A stretch of 64,000 bases of DNA, from contig CAXKWD010000001.1 in assembly GCA_964059195.1 (NCBI GenBank), positions 216,884,484 to 216,948,483 of the forward strand, given 5' to 3'. The DNA is from Ectobius pallidus (lineage: Eukaryota > Arthropoda > Insecta > Blattodea > Ectobiidae). Numbering within the stretch: position 1 is the first letter of the stretch; every line of letters begins with the position of its first letter. Of the stretch, positions 34,410 through 46,239 are shown in pieces. Under the pieces are notes generated by a model. The model was given only the letters and a program-made list of their open reading frames with translations. It ran no database searches and was not told the origin of the DNA. The position numbers and the translations under genes were made by a program.

Positions 34410-34435
34410 TCTATAAAAAAGAGAAAGAGAAAAAC
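34410..34435 (-). promoter_or_regulatory. Possible 3' splice acceptor upstream of the 619-aa protein
   Basis: On the minus strand a CT-rich tract (CTCTTTCTCTTTTTTATAG) ends in AG about 44 bp before the ATG at 34366. This is a good acceptor consensus and suggests a 5' UTR intron. No donor was identified. Confidence 0.35.
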
Positions 34436-34477
34436 CCCAGGTAAGTACAATCATTAAAAGAGACATTACTCAAACTA

Positions 34478-34778
34478 AACTAAAACTAAACTCCGTGGCG
34501 CTACATCCCTGGAGGGACTTGGCCTACCACCCGACCGCTGCGTCATCTCCCGTAGGCAGATGGCAGGGGCATGTGGTCAGCATGCCGACACCCACGGCCG
34601 TTAATGGTGGTTTTCTTGACCGGAGCAGCTACTTCTCTATCAAGTAGCTCCTCAATTTTGAATCACGAGGCTGAGTGCACCCCTACCAGACCTCCCTACC
34701 TCAGAAAAATCCGAGGAGGTACCGGGGATCGAACCCGGGCCGACGGATCTGCAGTCAGCGACGCTAACCACGCCGGCG
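34478..34778 (-). mobile_element. tRNA-derived SINE (type 2) with 16-bp TSD
   Basis: On the minus strand the head is in the GCCGGCGTGGTTAGCGTCGC region with B-box GGGTTCGATCCCCG, and the tail is (GTTTAGTTTA)-like. GACATTACTCAAACTA is found exactly on both sides (34462-34477, 34779-34794). Confidence 0.9.
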
Positions 34779-34794
34779 GACATTACTCAAACTA

Positions 34795-35146
34795 TGTTTA
34801 TATAATTAAAAAAAAAGATACAATTCAAGGCATTACAAAATAATTCTTCTAAAGTGACACAACTAGAAATACCAGAATGATAATACAAAATAATGAATAC
34901 AAATACAATACAAAGAATAAAACACAATTGAAATACAAATTAATATGAATTGTTAAGATAGGAAAATTTTTGTACTATGGAAGGATATTAACAGAAGAGT
35001 TCGAAAAATTCCTTTAGGTCATAGAAGGGATTTTCTGCAAGCCAGCATTGCAAGACTGTTTTAAATCAATTTAAATATACATTTATTATAACCAACAGTA
35101 GCCTATTTATTATGTTTAAATTATTCTGTGTTAACTATAATTTTTT
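34795..35146. other. Unassigned
   Basis: A-rich, no gene. Confidence 0.4.
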
Positions 35147-36940
35147 ACTTCCTCTGCCCGTACCATAGGTACTATAGGTAGAGGAAGTATTGTTTTCGAC
35201 CCCAAAATTCGAAGTTGTGTTTTTAGTAGTCTATATATACACATTTCAAGGCCCCCTGACTCCAAAAATGCTATTTTTGGAAACATGTCTGTGTGTCTGT
35301 GTGTCAGTCTGTCTGTCTGTCTGCCTGTGAACAGGCTAGCTCCAAAACGGAAAATCGAATGAAAACAAAATTTCGTATTTGGGTCAAGTACCTTCAGAAG
35401 TTGTGTGCCCAAGATTGGCGACAAGTTTCTCTTAATTTTAAGGGGACTTTACATGAAGAAATTTTAGTTTTTTTGCGATTTTCTCGAAATTTTACACATG
35501 TGTAGCTTATAGTGAGAGCTAAAACTTTTATTTGAAACTTTTTTCCGAAAAAATTCTCTCAAGGGTAGTTACAAGCCACCCACTGTTCACACACTGTTTG
35601 TAGAAAGTTTTAGTAAAATTTTTTCTTGCGATTCTGAACAGGAATATATGGGTGATTCTTCAAATACGGGAAAATTTGTGTTCCGGAGTGATATTTCCTT
35701 TCAAATTCAACTTTAAAAAAAATTAAAATAACAGTTTGTTTCTACTACTTCCATACTACAACTATCACTTTGAAATGTCACTAACTTCAAATTCTGATAT
35801 TCCAAAATCAAATTTAATTAAATGAAATGTCATCCACATGCCCTGTCCCACACCCCGGTTTTGTATATTCTAATGCATTTTTCCACAAAACAAAATGTTA
35901 TTTCCTTTTCAACTTTTTTCCTGCCAATGAGTATGAATGTGTGAAGAATATTAACCCCTAAAAAATAAAATTAAATAAAATTGTTACCCCACCTAATGAA
36001 TATAAAGAATGTCCCAAGGGTTTTTGGTCATCCACATGGCTGAAAAGAATAGAATTTTTTTCTGCAGAAATGAGAAATTTGTATAACTGGCAACAGTGTT
36101 AGAAAGCCAACAGGGCAGCTTGTGGTTGAATTTTGCTTGCTTACAAACAGTTTAGGATTAACAAAGGACTTTGCATCATTTTCAAGGAAAGCGTTTTTAT
36201 TCCCCGTCATTAACATGACTTCTAGAAAGTAGGCAGAAAGTGAATATTAATTAATTTTGATTATGCAATATGATAAACCTTCCAATTCAAAGTACCTGAC
36301 TGAAGTTGAGCCTACAGAGGTTTAGAAATGGCTTGCTGAGACCACTAAAACTCATTTTTTGTCATCCACATGCCTGATTTTTGCGTCATCCACATGCCTC
36401 ATGAAGGGGTATGTGGATGACTCTCAAGTAATGTAGATGATAAATGCAGGGTACTATTGTGTTTGCGGTGTCTGTGACCTGTACTTAAAATCTTAAAACT
36501 GATTAAATGAATTTCTGCTTGATTCCCCCCCCCCAAACCATAAAAACACAGTCTAGTTAAAATTACATTAATTCCGGAGTATGAACACAAATTTGCAAAT
36601 TTGGTGCAAAATCAACTGAAGTATGCTGAGAAAAATATAAAACCACATAAAGAAAAGCATATTGTTGCCAAAGTTAGTCATTAATGTGGCCTTCTGCCAT
36701 CCATATGTACATGGATGTCATTCACATGGCTTTAAACAAATTAAAAAATAAATAAAAAATATAAACATTTAAGCTCTGCTGGTGTCTTATTATAATCAAG
36801 TAGCCCCTGAAGTATTTTAGTAATTTTTTTTATATTTTAAAAACAAAGTAAAAAATTTGGATTTTACATACTCCAAATTTTCCCGTTTTTGAAGAATGAC
36901 CCATATGAATACTGCTAACTTTTATTTGGGCAGAGGAAGT
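35147..36940. mobile_element. 1.8-kb element with ACTTCCTCTGCCC ends
   Basis: ACTTCCTCTGCCC at 35147 is inverted at GGGCAGAGGAAGT ending 36940. The left end itself can form a hairpin (CTTCCTCTgCC...GGtAGAGGAAG, 35148-35188). A (TCTG)n tract lies at 35287-35330. Another TIR element is nested inside. Confidence 0.6.
35645..36906. mobile_element. Nested 1.26-kb TIR element with repeated TCATCCACATG motif
   Basis: ATATGGGTGATTCTTCAAAT...GGGAAAATTTG at the left matches the complement of the right end. The interior repeats TCATCCACATG(C/G) several times (about 35830, 36029, 36361, 36382, and inverted at 36411). No ORF. Confidence 0.7.
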
Positions 36941-38712
36941 TATGTGACTTTCACATCAGATTTTTAGTTATGTGATATCACATTGGTTGTGAATGATACG
37001 AAGTTTGTTATGTTTTCAGTGTTTGTAGGTTATTGATCCTATTCACCGTTACTTTGTGAAATACAGGGAATAGTTCAATACTGTAGGGGTAGTCCCATTA
37101 CTGTCAGTTTCCTACTTCTGAGCTGTAAATCAATGTTAAGTTCTGCCTGACATTGAAATGAGGGAATGAAGAAGTCAGAATTCCACCCAACAAAATAAGC
37201 CATGGGAAAGCACAGAGAGAAGGAGTGTAATGGTAAGCTAAAATTATAATCAATAAAGAACTGGTTACATTGAACAGCTGAAAATACGGTAAAATCAAGA
37301 CACAGTTGACCCATATTTTAAATCCAAAATTCCATTCATAAAATACCTAATATCACACATTTTGTTATATATAGTTACGTGGAGAGGAGATGTTGTCTTG
37401 GTAAGTGAGTCTGTCCAACCCACCCACCCGCCCTTAACGTTACAGTATACAGTATATATAGTATATATATATCTTTACACGCTAGCGGCCGTAATTTTGA
37501 AGATATTTGAACCAAATTTTATTATGTTATTTCTAGGCCCAATACTTCGGACAAGTTCATTAATGAGCAAAATTGGCCCAAGGGTGGCCGGGGGAGGGGG
37601 TTGAAATTTTGAAAGGTTTATATCTCGGCCCCTATGAAGTATAGAGGGAAACTTTGTTTGAATAAATTAGAGTACTCCCTATGGAATTCACAGTGACACC
37701 AACAATTTGGGGGTTTTCATATAAGGCGAGATTTGAATAGGCCTATTTGAAAAAGTGCTGTTTCCTCCTTTTTGCAGTTATTATTGCGGATTTGTCATGC
37801 CAAGGCTAAAGGAGAAGAGTGCTACGCAGCGACAGTAAATTAAACCAAAAGCACTTCGAAATCTACCTCAGCCTGTCGGCTTGCCTAAAGGGATTTTTTT
37901 TGAACTGGCGGTGGTTTCATACTTAGGGAGGCATGAAACGTAACGATATGAAATTTTTTTTTTGAAAGTCATGACATGGTATCGATTGCAATAGGTAGAT
38001 TTTTCTTCGAAATCTACCTAATAATAAAACTATTTTATATTTTCTTACCTGTCATCCGTTCACAACGAGCATTACACCTCAACTAAGAATAAGTCATTGC
38101 TGTGTAAGAACTTAAAGTAATAAAAAAGCGGCATAACTGACATCTGACGGCCAAGTTGCGAAGTTAGATAGATACACTTTTTATGATCGGTGAAGGAGCA
38201 TTTCTGGAACTTGTTCAATTCAATTTATTATCGCCTTTGAGTATAAAATAAAATAGGCTATGTCATTAGAAGTGTATATGATACTAAAATACTTACATAC
38301 TACACGCAATTCTATGGTTACACATTAATATCAACATAATTAAAATCAATACATTCGTCAAGACTATAAAATGGATTATTTTTCAGCTAGGTCTGGATTT
38401 TGAAGTTGCACTGTCTAAAATTAGTGCCTGCAGCTTAATTCGAAGACAGATTACAAAAATAACTTATTTTCTGTAAGTTTAAAATTATGAATTCTTTTCC
38501 ACCTACAAGCACTAGTATTTTATATTGATATTGGAATAATAGGGTGCTGACGGAGAATTTCTAGATAGCTTATAATACCTGTTTTTATTTTTTTATACAG
38601 TGTTTTTATATATACACAAGAGAAATGTTTAGGTATATGTTGTAGAAGAAACGTCAGGTTAAAATCTATGTACAAAAACATTCTTCTATTAACAGTCACA
38701 ATAAAAAAAAAA
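36941..38712. other. Unassigned 1.8 kb
   Basis: No gene recognised. 38430-38480 resembles an interior piece of the AGTGCCAGAATG family (AGACAGATTACAAAAATA). Confidence 0.4.
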
Positions 38713-39310
38713 GAGTGCGTGGAACGCCACGCGACAGAAGTGAAACTTGTTTTAATTTTCGGATGTTTTAAATTTTGGATTATTGATATTTCAATTTTGG
38801 ATTGTTGGAATTTTTAATATAGGGTTTATGGACTTTTCTAATTTTGGATTTTGGATTTTTTAATTTTTAATCTTTGAATTTTTAAATTTTGGATTTTGGA
38901 TTTTTAGTTTTGGATTTTTTATTTTTTAAATTTGGATTAATGAATTTTTTTAATTTTGATTTTTTAAATTTTAGATATTTGTATTTTTTAATTTCTAATT
39001 TTTAAATTTTGGATCTTTAAATTTTTTAATTTCGGATTTTTTAAATTTTGGATCTTTGAATTTTTTATTTTTGGATTTTTAAATTTTGGATTTTCTATTT
39101 TTTAATTTTGGATTTTTTATTTTTTTATATTTTGGATTTTTATTTTTGAATTTTGAATTTTTTGATCTTTGAATTTTTGACAAGCCTAATCATTGAATCG
39201 ATTGTTTTCTGTGCAGTCCGTTCCGTCACACCTCACTAATTTCGTGACGATTTTGAGTGTGACACAAGCTCTGGATTTATCCTTACCGCGGCTAAAGAAG
39301 TTTCACTTCA
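38713..39310 (+). mobile_element. T-rich hairpin-start element, copy 4 (complete)
   Basis: Complete copy from the GTGCGTGGAACGCCACGC start to the AAGTTTCACTTC end, with about 450 bp of TTTTGGA-type imperfect repeats inside. Confidence 0.78.
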
Positions 39311-39529
39311 AAATTAATCATGTGTACACTGTTTATCTTGTGGACATACAATTTAAAATGTACTGCTTGTTGTCCTGTAGAGATTATTATTTAAGAAACC
39401 CAGTGTAGTACAAAGATAATTACGCCTTATATGAAGTTTTCGTTGTCTTATAAGAGTTGATATTTAAAAATATTAGAGCACAATGTATGTAGATTCGAAG
39501 TATGGAGTTTTAGAATTCTTCTGTCAGCT

Positions 39530-39630
39530 GTCATTAAACAATATCAAAGTATTTTTCATGTGGAGATGCATTTCGATGCTGGTTTCGCATCATCTTCAGT
39601 CTCAAACAAGTTATATTTAGACTTGTCTAT
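39530..39630 (-). mobile_element. Possible Penelope-like 3' end
   Basis: On the minus strand CTGAAGATGATGCGAAACCA..GCATCGAAATGCAT resembles the conserved 3' flank of Penelope-like elements. Confidence 0.35.
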
Positions 39631-39667
39631 ATTGAAGTACTCATTGCGTGAGCAGGCGAACTACTCA

Positions 39668-39722
39668 TATCATAATTGCAATTAATTTATCACTGATCAA
39701 ACAAAAGCATTCTGGCACTTTA
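39668..39722 (-). mobile_element. Terminal fragment of AGTGCCAGAATG element
   Basis: The complement of AAGTGCCAGAATGCTTTTGT and about 35 bp more; the rest is absent. Confidence 0.6.
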
Positions 39723-39754
39723 TTATATCAGTTTACCTGATTTTTTTAATTTTA

Positions 39755-40386
<632 letters not shown>

Positions 40387-40687
40387 TTTTTTTTATTTAT
40401 TTAAGAAGTCCCATCAGTGCCTTTTGAATTGAAGTGTAGGGGCCCTGCGCTGGGGGGGGGGGGGTTGCAAATCCGACACTGTGATTCGGCATTCCAATAC
40501 ATGTTATATGTGTGCAGTTTGTTTGCTCCGAGTGTACGGGAGATGGCCAGACAAAGAAGCAATTAACCCAGTTGGGGAACTCGCCCGTTAATTGCGTTTA
40601 TATATTAAATTCAGCTTACATGTGATGTACTGGCTCACTGTATCCTGATAAGCACATTGCCGATATCTAATATAAGGAGGAGTAATG

Positions 40688-41105
40688 GTTATAAGTAGGG
40701 TTCGGATGACTTAAAAAGATGGAAAATATGACTGCAAATATGGCTTTAAAAATGACTAAATATGAGCCAAAAATTATAAATATGGCCTCATATAGGAATG
40801 TATCTTTCTTACTTACTCAATGGAAATAGACAATTCTTCAGCAAGCTAGAGTTATAAGTAGGGTTCGGATGTTTATGACTAAGGTGGAAAATATGACTGC
40901 AAATATGGGTTTAAAAATGACTAAATATGACCCAAAAATTATAAATATGGCCTCATAAAGGAATGTATCTTTCTTACTTACTCAATGGAAATAGACAATT
41001 CTTCAGTAAGCTAAAGTTATAAGTAGGGTTCGGATGTTTATGACTAAGGTGGAAAATATGACTGCAAATATGGTTTTAAAAATGACTAAATATGACCCAA
41101 AAAAT
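40688..41105 (+). repeat. 163-165-bp tandem array, about 2.5 units
   Basis: GTTATAAGTAGGGTTCGGAT starts units at 40688, 40851 and 41016. Each contains ATATGACTGCAAATATGG and ends with CAATGGAAATAGACAATTCT. A further partial unit appears at 41821-41885 after a SINE insertion. Confidence 0.9.
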
Positions 41106-41820
41106 CATAAACAAACTAAACTAAACTCCGTGGCGCTATCAGGGCCGTAGCAAAGTCCTTCTGCGCCCTTGGTGAGTTTGACAAATCTGCGCCCTCCAAT
41201 ACTGGGGGGTCTGAACAATTTTTTTTAATTTTCTGTAAAATTGTTTATTATTTTAATATAAAAACACTGTTATTATCAAAGAAAACTTAAACCTCAATTT
41301 GAAAATGAACCAAGTGCTCGACTTTCAAGGTACTAAAACCTCATTTCCAGACGATTGAACTACTTAAAAAAATAATTAAATAATAAAATCTAGAATTGTT
41401 ATTGCTTGATAAATTGCACCAGTCTAAAAGAAAAATTGTATTTTTTCATGATTAATTTTGCGCCCTCTTTGTACTTGCGCCCATGGCGGGGGCACATCTC
41501 GCCATTGCCTAGCTACGGCCCTGGGTGCTACTTCCCAGGAGGGACAAGGCCTACCACCTGACCGGTGCGTCATCTACCATAGGCAGAAGACAGGATTGGG
41601 GGGTATGTGGTCAGCATGCCTACACTCACGGCCGTTAATGGTGGTTTCCATGACCGGAGCCGCTACTTCTCTATCAAACAGCTCAATTTGAATCACGAGG
41701 CTGAGTGCACCCCGTTCCAATCCTCCCTACCTCAGAAAAATCCGAGGAGGTTCCGGGGATCAAACCCGGGCCGACGGATCTGTAGTCAGTGTCGCTAACC
41801 ACAATACCACACCGGCGGTC
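41106..41820 (-). mobile_element. tRNA-derived SINE (type 2) split by a hAT-like MITE
   Basis: Same family as 34478-34778. The SINE is interrupted at GTGGCGCTA by the element at 41140-41523 and resumes at 41532. Confidence 0.82.
41140..41523. mobile_element. 384-bp hAT-like MITE
   Basis: Ends CAGGGCCGTAGC and GCTACGGCCCTG are perfect inverted repeats. The imperfect 8-bp flanks GGCGCTAT and GGTGCTAC fit the SINE sequence it split. Confidence 0.82.
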
Positions 41821-41884
41821 AGGGTCCGGATGTTTATGACCTAAAAAGGTGCAAAATTTGACTGCAAATATGGCTTTAAAAATT

Positions 41885-42205
41885 ACTACGAGGGTCATTT
41901 CAAAAGTTCTGCACACTGCAAGATAAAATTGAAGAAAATAATTTATTTTACAAAATACTTTTACAGGCCTTCAATATAATCTTCATTCTTGCTTATGACA
42001 ACTTCCCAACGTTTTGGAAAATTTTGTATTCTGGATAGGGCACTTCATTGTTGAGCTCGGGTCACCTCAATGGAAGCTTCATCAATTGTAATAAAACGTT
42101 TTCCATGGAGTGGTTCCTTCAATTTGGGAAACAAATCAAAGTCTGGTGGGCTCAAATCAGGACTGCATGATGGGTGGAGAAGTCTTTCCCATCCATAGAC
42201 TTGGA
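41885..42205 (-). mobile_element. Mariner remnant (third lineage)
   Basis: The minus strand reads GWERLLHPSCSPDLSPPDFD, then LFPKLKEPLHGKRF, the mariner C-terminal block with the third catalytic Asp, then a stop and IQNFPKRWEVVISKNEDYIE. It ends at TACGAGGGTCATTTCAAAAG, a typical mariner terminus. Confidence 0.8.
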
Positions 42206-42227
42206 AAACTTTTTGTTACAATTGATA

Positions 42228-42500
42228 CAGGGTATGCAAAATTTACAATCTAATCACATGACTGGCCACCAATGCATTAGTTTTTTATTCATAACTCCAG
42301 TGTTAACATCGAAGTTCCTTTGTTTTGCATTTTTTTTTTTTTTCAAATGTTAGAAGTCAGTGGTGTCCATGCCCTGGGAGATTTTATGCTGTAACAGGAA
42401 AAATTTAATCCACAGTGCAAAAGTCTTCTATTAAATGTTGCTTGTCTATGTCCCCTCTATACACAGGTAAAATATTTCGGTGTTATTTATTAACACCCTG
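42228..42500 (+). mobile_element. 273-bp CAGGGT MITE
   Basis: CAGGGTATGCAAAATTT to TTATTAACACCCTG with TA on both sides. A reversed relative is at 58585-58870. Confidence 0.72.
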
Positions 42501-42790
42501 TATATCGTTAAACTAGTCATTTCTCGTAGGATTACCTATGACAATCATAAGAGACAGATTCCTTCTGGCCCTCAGTTGTGTGAGCATCGGAATGGAACTG
42601 AAGAGGACACGAAATAAACCATGAAATAGTATATTGCGATACATATAACAAGAGTATATTGCCGTAAGCGGTGCATACAGATCGAGGAAAGAGTTTTTTC
42701 AATTTCCGAGATCCATTATGCGCTTACGGCACGAGTACTGCATGCTATTTTTTGCACGATGATTATCTATATCAATTTATTTATGTTAAT

Positions 42791-43298
42791 TGTGTAATGG
42801 AAATGGAAAAAGGTTGAAAGTGACACAAAGTAAAATTTTCAGTATGCAATAAAAACTTCATAAAACTTATACTGTATCCTTTAAAAATCTATAAAATTCA
42901 TTAAAAATACAAAATATATTTTTATTTGTTTTTCAAGAGTTGTTTTTTTTATTGTACATATATAACTTGATTTTGCATGTGAAAAGCTGAAAGTGCCATC
43001 ATATCTTTTTTTGGGAAACGCTGTTAAGTGCCATACCTTGTTAGTTAAAAGGCTGGAAGTCCAGCGCTCATTACACGTAAAGGATGAATGGCGGGTGGCA
43101 CTTTCAGCCTTTTCCACTGACGGTCAGCGGGCGCTTTCACGATGCTGCTCCTTGCGACTACTCTAGGAACTAGTAGGAATTTTTCGGGCACTTTCAACCT
43201 TCTCTAGGTTATTGGCGATGTCGCTTACAACACACTCCATGCAAAAAATCGATTTTTTATTTTTTGGCACTTTCAGCCTTTTCCATTTCCCCTACACA
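42791..43298. mobile_element. 508-bp TIR element with repeated subterminal motif
   Basis: TGTGTAATGGAAATGGAAAA...GGTTGAAAGTG at the left is inverted at the right end (CACTTTCAGCCTTTTCCATT..CCTACACA). The motif GGCTGAAAGTGCC recurs inside at about 42985, 43097 and 43190 in both orientations. Confidence 0.78.
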
Positions 43299-44114
43299 AT
43301 TGAGATATTCGCTGAAAATATTATGTATATACATTATTGAAGACAGATGTTATATTTCAGAAAGTGATTCGTATGTGTTGGTTGTTATGGGGACCGAATA
43401 TTTGTCCTGTTAAAGTCGCCACAAACTAGGGGGCCTTGGTTCCGGTCTTCCATAAAGGCTTGTATTATGATGGTTTTACATACGGCACTTGTGCGTTTTG
43501 TAATTTTTACCGCACGGAAATTTCTTCTGTTTTCATAGCAACCAGATTGCGTGCGGGAATGTCAAGTTACGATCCGCGGCAACAATATTCGTAAGTACCA
43601 CTAATTAGTTACTTCGTGCAAAAAACATTAAAACAAACCATGCCAATGCAGGTTTAGCAGAATTAACTTTCGGCAAAGGGAAGATGAAACAGAAGCACAT
43701 AACGAGTACACAACAAAACACTAAATGTGTGCTAGTGGCTGAGGAAACTGGCCTCACAACAATGCAGACTCTAACAATGCGGGTGTTAACAAGTTGCGGG
43801 AGTAATTACAGGGGAGAGAGGGATGTTTTCAGCCCAGCCCGTGAAGAAGGTGATAATTTGGGGGATGCACTCCCGGAACACAGCCACATTAAGGGTTGAA
43901 AGGCCCAAGTTTTGTTGAAGAAGCAAGCGTTATCAGCAACTCCCTCTCTATTTGTATTCCCACCCTCTGACAACCCCTTTCGCCACATAACAGGTCTATC
44001 AAACTGAAAAACTACTGTGCGAAGCGTCATAGTGTATTCTGCAACTCTCTGTAAAGCAGACGGACCCACCATCGAATTAAGTTTATGATTAATTATCAGG
44101 GTTAGTATTTTTAA
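43299..44114. other. Unassigned
   Basis: Short frames (43684-43899, 43806-44072) overlap on opposite strands and match nothing I know. Confidence 0.4.
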
Positions 44115-44720
44115 ATCTCACGGAGGATGAAATGGGCTGAAAATATTTCAAGCATGGGGCAGCAGGAAAGACATATCTAAAAAATATTGACTGGGAGACC
44201 CGAAGGGAAGAGACCATTTGGAAGACCTAGACGAAGGTGGCAGGACAATATTAGGATAGATTTAAGGGAAGTAGGAGGGACTTAGCAGGGGGTACGCCGT
44301 AGCGTAGTGGTTGAGGCGCTGCGCTACAAACCGGAAGGTCGCGGGTTCGATTCCTGATGAAGTCGTTGGAGTTTTTCAATTGGCCTAATCCTTCTGGTGA
44401 CACCATGGCTCTGAGGTCGACTCAGCCTCTAACAGAAATGAGTGCCAGGAGCAATCCTAAGGGTAAAGGTGGCCGGCGTGTCAGGCTGACAACCTTACCA
44501 CCTTCATGTGCCGAATGTCTAAAAATCATGGAGCCTCAACCTCCTGGAACCCTCTGAGCCTTCACTTTACTTTACTTTATTTTAGGATGGAGTTAGCACA
44601 GAGTAGGGCTGAATGGCAGGCTCAGGTAAGCGCGGCAATGAACCTTCCATAAAATAGATAATATTACTTTAGCTTGCTGAGGAATTGTCTATTGCCATTG
44701 AGTAAGCAAGTAAGTAAGGA
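44115..44720 (+). mobile_element. LINE 3' fragment split by a SINE
   Basis: Plus-strand translation with a few shifts: RRMKWAENISSMGQQERHI, then GRPEGKRPFGRPRRRWQDNI, RIDLREVG, then after the SINE GWSLAQSRAEWQAQVSAA-like text. Same family as the LINE at 11800-12985. Confidence 0.78.
44293..44583 (+). mobile_element. tRNA-derived SINE (type 1), full length
   Basis: Head CGCCGTAGCGTAGTGGTTGA, B-box GGGTTCGATTCC, tail CACTTTACTTTACTTTA. Inserted in LINE sequence. Confidence 0.88.
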
Positions 44721-45052
44721 CTTTACAATGCAATTTCTGAATGGAAAAAGGGAAATGTGATAATAAGATGCGAAATAGGATTTATCAAGAGTATTCCATG
44801 AAAAAAAGTAACGGATTTTGTAAATAAAAATTATTTTCTTACTTTGTTGTCAGTAGGAAGGGAATCTATAGAATCCAGAAGGAAAATAAATAGATTAAAA
44901 TGTATGTTATTACGTGTACACGAAACAACCGGCATGAGAAGAGCTTCACAGCAAAATTAAACAACCAGATTACAAAAGTAGGAAGGATCACAGACACAAA
45001 ATCAGGGGTAGACCCTCAAATAGAGAACAAATATATCTAAATTTTCTTTCTT
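44721..45052. other. Unassigned
   Basis: No gene recognised. Confidence 0.4.
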
Positions 45053-45067
45053 AAATAGAGGAATTCA

Positions 45068-45520
45068 CCGCTGTGGCTCAGGGAATGCGTTCAATCCTCT
45101 CACGCAGCGGGCCCGGGTTCGATTCCTGGTCGGGACAAGTTACCTAGGTGGGATTTTTTCTGGGGTTTTTCCTCACCTTTGAGACAAATGTCGGGTAACT
45201 TTAAGCCCTTGTGGTCCCCAGATATCATCGGGCCGTCATTATCATCTTCATCCCATCCTCGCCTTGTTTGAAGTGAGTGAGTGTGTGTGTGAATGGCGTG
45301 TCTCGTCCTATGTGTTCGTGTTGTCTCGGAGGTGGCCCCGGCATTGGGCTGATCACTCATCCGGGGAGGCCCTCCATGTCCTTGTCTGGTCAAAAGAGTA
45401 TGTATGTGATTTAAAGATAATCCCTCTCCCGACAGGTCGCGGCCCTGTAAGGCCCGGGCGGCTTGGGTCGCTTAAATCCTAAAAGGGAGAGGTGAAACTA
45501 TGGTAAAGAAAGAAAGAAAG
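45068..45520 (+). mobile_element. tRNA-derived SINE (type 4), full length with 15-bp TSD
   Basis: Head CCGCTGTGGCTCAGGGAATG, B-box GGGTTCGATTCCTG, body, end in (GAAA)n. AAATAGAGGAATTCA lies exactly on both sides (45053-45067, 45521-45535). Confidence 0.92.
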
Positions 45521-45535
45521 AAATAGAGGAATTCA

Positions 45536-45960
45536 GGATTGGAATAACTTTACCTACAGAAACCTTCGAAACGTTTCCTGCTAACACCAAAATTTTTAAA
45601 AATATATTGAGTAGGGCATGTGATAAGAATATATGATGTTATGTAGTTATGTTTGTAAATATTTTTATATGCCATAGTTTTGAATAGACAGAGATTTTTT
45701 AAAATTATTAATTGACAGGGTATTGGTATCCAGATAGCTTGCTGTCATATTTAATGTGTGTAATTGTATCTATAATGTGTCATTGTATGTATATATGTAT
45801 AGTTGGTATCAATTGCAACACTGTCACCGGGTTGTTGACCCACTTGCAAAGAAAAAAAAATAAATAATAAATATTCTATATGCCGTAAGATCACGGCATA
45901 CTAAGTGAACGAACAGTCCACGAATCGATTCATGAATCAAACAAGGTATGTTGTAATAAA
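45536..45960. other. Unassigned
   Basis: No gene recognised. Confidence 0.4.
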
Positions 45961-45964
45961 CAAG

Positions 45965-46170
45965 TAGGTGCCCGTGGCTTCGTCCACGTTAATTAATTTA
46001 AAAATTAAATATTAAGAGTATAATAATTATTAAAGCATTATATTTATTAACACTTGCACGAGAATCATTCATAAACTAAGCCATTAATAATATTAATGAA
46101 ACAGCTAAAATTCCGGCTTCAGAGTACATTCTACGATTAGAAAGCGCCCCCTGGGAAAACTATATCAGAA
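45965..46170 (+). mobile_element. RTE-like retroposon fragment
   Basis: AGTAGGTGCCCGTGGCTTCG, AACAGCTAAAATTCCGGCTT, CTACGATTAGAAAGCGCC. A second fragment (TAGCTGGTGCCAACGGCTTC) is at 46374. Confidence 0.55.
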
Positions 46171-46239
46171 TCGACTATGCAGTTCCAAAGGAACCTGTGA
46201 ACACATAATACGTATTGTTTCTCAACTGTTTATTGACAT

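Noticed and set aside
34436..34450. CAGGTAAGTA donor-like site on the plus strand
   Set aside because: On the opposite strand to the only gene nearby and with no plus-strand exon upstream.
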